Part shown: positions 6,645 to 6,657 of the stretch, in pieces
How positions within the stretch are numbered: position 1 is the first letter of the stretch
Layout: the number at the start of each line of letters is the position of its first letter
From: Hyphomicrobiales bacterium
Lineage (GTDB): Bacteria > Pseudomonadota > Alphaproteobacteria > Rhizobiales > Kaistiaceae
DNA length: 6,657 nt
Direction of reading: 5' to 3'
NCBI GenBank assembly: GCA_017305815.1
Contig: JAFKJZ010000266.1
Location: 1-6,657, forward strand
Translations under genes and position numbers: made by a program
The notes under the pieces: model-generated
What the model saw: only the letters and a program-made list of their open reading frames with translations
Databases searched by the model: none
Told to the model about the DNA's origin: nothing

Positions 6645-6657
6645 CCGTCCTGCGGCC

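Noticed and set aside
6551..6657. CRISPR array
   Set aside because: The repeated CGGGTGAGG units are short, unevenly spaced and in inverted orientation, which fits a palindromic intergenic element rather than regular repeats with spacers.

Overview
The window holds a complete cytochrome bd quinol oxidase locus from a GC-rich bacterium, most likely an alphaproteobacterium of the Hyphomicrobiales type. The basis is overall codon use, the look of CydB, CydX and CydDC, an FNR/FixK-type box in the control region, and a palindromic intergenic repeat after cydC. The species assignment is an inference. GC is high in the genes and drops only in the control region and the first codons of cydA.

Layout: positions 1-49 carry what may be the tail of a plus-strand gene cut by the window edge. 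Positions 50-159 hold two strong hairpins. One (80-114) has a T-rich tail on the minus strand and is a good intrinsic terminator for the cyd operon. On the minus strand, reading from 2981 down to 160, come cydA, cydB and cydX: the two large oxidase subunits and the 42-residue small subunit. They are tightly spaced (15 bp each) and look like one transcript. A 147-bp divergent control region (2982-3128) contains an FNR/FixK-type box (3041-3054). On the plus strand, cydD and cydC (3129-6550, overlapping by 4 bp) encode the heterodimeric ABC exporter that exports thiols and is needed for assembly of cytochrome bd. The last 107 bp contain palindromic sequence resembling dispersed intergenic repeats.

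The most notable observation is that cydA is broken. Its reading frame is normal for 422 residues, then shifts. The rest of CydA, beginning exactly at the conserved YGRQPW motif, continues in another frame. Comparison with E. coli CydA as I remember it indicates a deletion of about 73 bp between positions 1713 and 1715. The missing stretch corresponds to E. coli residues 422-445, including Trp441 and Glu445, the heme b595 ligand. Everything else in the locus looks intact, so this is either a very recent inactivating deletion or a sequencing/assembly error. No novel defence or mobile system was found.

How the genes work together: CydA and CydB with CydX would form the membrane oxidase that takes electrons from quinol and reduces O2 to water with high affinity. 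CydDC would supply the periplasmic redox conditions its hemes need. The FNR-type box suggests that both arms are induced when oxygen is scarce.
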